Source: Chloroflexota bacterium (lineage in GTDB: Bacteria; Chloroflexota; Anaerolineae; J102). From it: a DNA stretch of 5,575 nucleotides. Where the stretch lies: NCBI GenBank assembly GCA_024276255.1, contig JAJRXO010000692.1:1-5575 (forward strand). Reading direction: 5' to 3'. Of the stretch, positions 5,339 to 5,575 are shown piece after piece. The notes beneath the pieces are model-generated. The model saw nothing but the letters and a program-made list of their open reading frames with translations, searched no databases and was not told where the DNA came from. Position numbers and translations under genes: made by a program. Every line of letters starts with the position of its first letter. Within the stretch, counting starts at the first letter, position 1.

Positions 5339-5575
5339 GAAGAGTGCGACGAGGTAGCGTTTTCATGCCCGGTTTACCGGTTTACGGGTTTTCCGGGCTC
5401 GTTGTTTACCTCTCCATCCATCTCCCGGTCTTGCCATTTTTGGTTCCGGCTTATCCGGGTTAGGGCAAAGAACAAGGTGACGCATTTTACCGCAGATGTA
5501 AGATAAACGACAAATGGTCAGGGGATTCGGGGATCAGCGATAGCCGAGCTTTTTTGAGATGCGGCCGGCCGCGTC
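5339..5575. other. Non-coding flank upstream of the operon, no gene seen
   Basis: No open frame here looks like a protein. GCCCGG (5367-5372) and CCGGGC (5393-5398) form a 6-bp stem with a 20-nt loop, and within the loop TAAACCGG is repeated in tandem on the minus strand. GCGGCCGGCCGC at 5561-5572 is a perfect 12-bp palindrome. A T-run at 5550-5555 lacks a strong preceding stem, so no terminator is called. Confidence 0.6.

Noticed and set aside
5531..5556. Rho-independent terminator before the T-run at the right end
   Set aside because: Only about 3 bp of stem can be formed before the T-run.

Overview
The window carries one minus-strand gene cluster for an ABC importer of the polar amino-acid (GlnHPQ/HisJQMP, 'family 3') type. 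It reads from high to low coordinates: a lipoprotein solute-binding protein (3180-4940), a single permease gene (670-2853) and an ATPase gene that runs off the left edge (1-665). About 635 bp of apparently non-coding DNA lies upstream (4941-5575), and a 326-bp gap separates the binding-protein and permease genes.

Two of the three genes have unusual architectures. The binding protein has one lipoprotein signal followed by two almost identical solute-binding domains in tandem (256 residues each, 7 amino-acid differences by hand count) joined by a 9-residue linker. The permease has an N-terminal membrane anchor, a seven-bladed WD40 beta-propeller, an extra four-helix membrane block and only then the ordinary 5-TM permease domain with its EAA loop. 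Charge distribution puts the propeller outside the cytoplasm, on the side where the binding protein works. With only one permease gene, the transporter is probably a homodimer and would display two propellers. I do not recognise WD40-permease fusion as a described transporter class, and this is the strongest candidate for an undescribed system here.

The permease and ATPase are tightly coupled: 4 bp separate stop and start, and the ATPase ribosome-binding site lies in the last permease codons. The gap after the binding-protein gene holds a long imperfect hairpin but no clear terminator, fitting one transcription unit in which the binding protein is made in excess. The upstream region holds a possible promoter, two inverted-repeat structures in the presumed leader, a minisatellite of fourteen 7-bp units with a 42-bp higher-order duplication, and no convincing gene.

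Likely source (inference): a GC-rich Chloroflexota bacterium (Anaerolineae/Caldilineae type). This rests on the style of the lipoprotein leader (LTAC lipobox followed by a Pro/Ala/Thr/Glu-rich linker), the ready use of WD40 domains and the GC-rich coding sequence. No rRNA, tRNA, CRISPR array or insertion sequence was seen.
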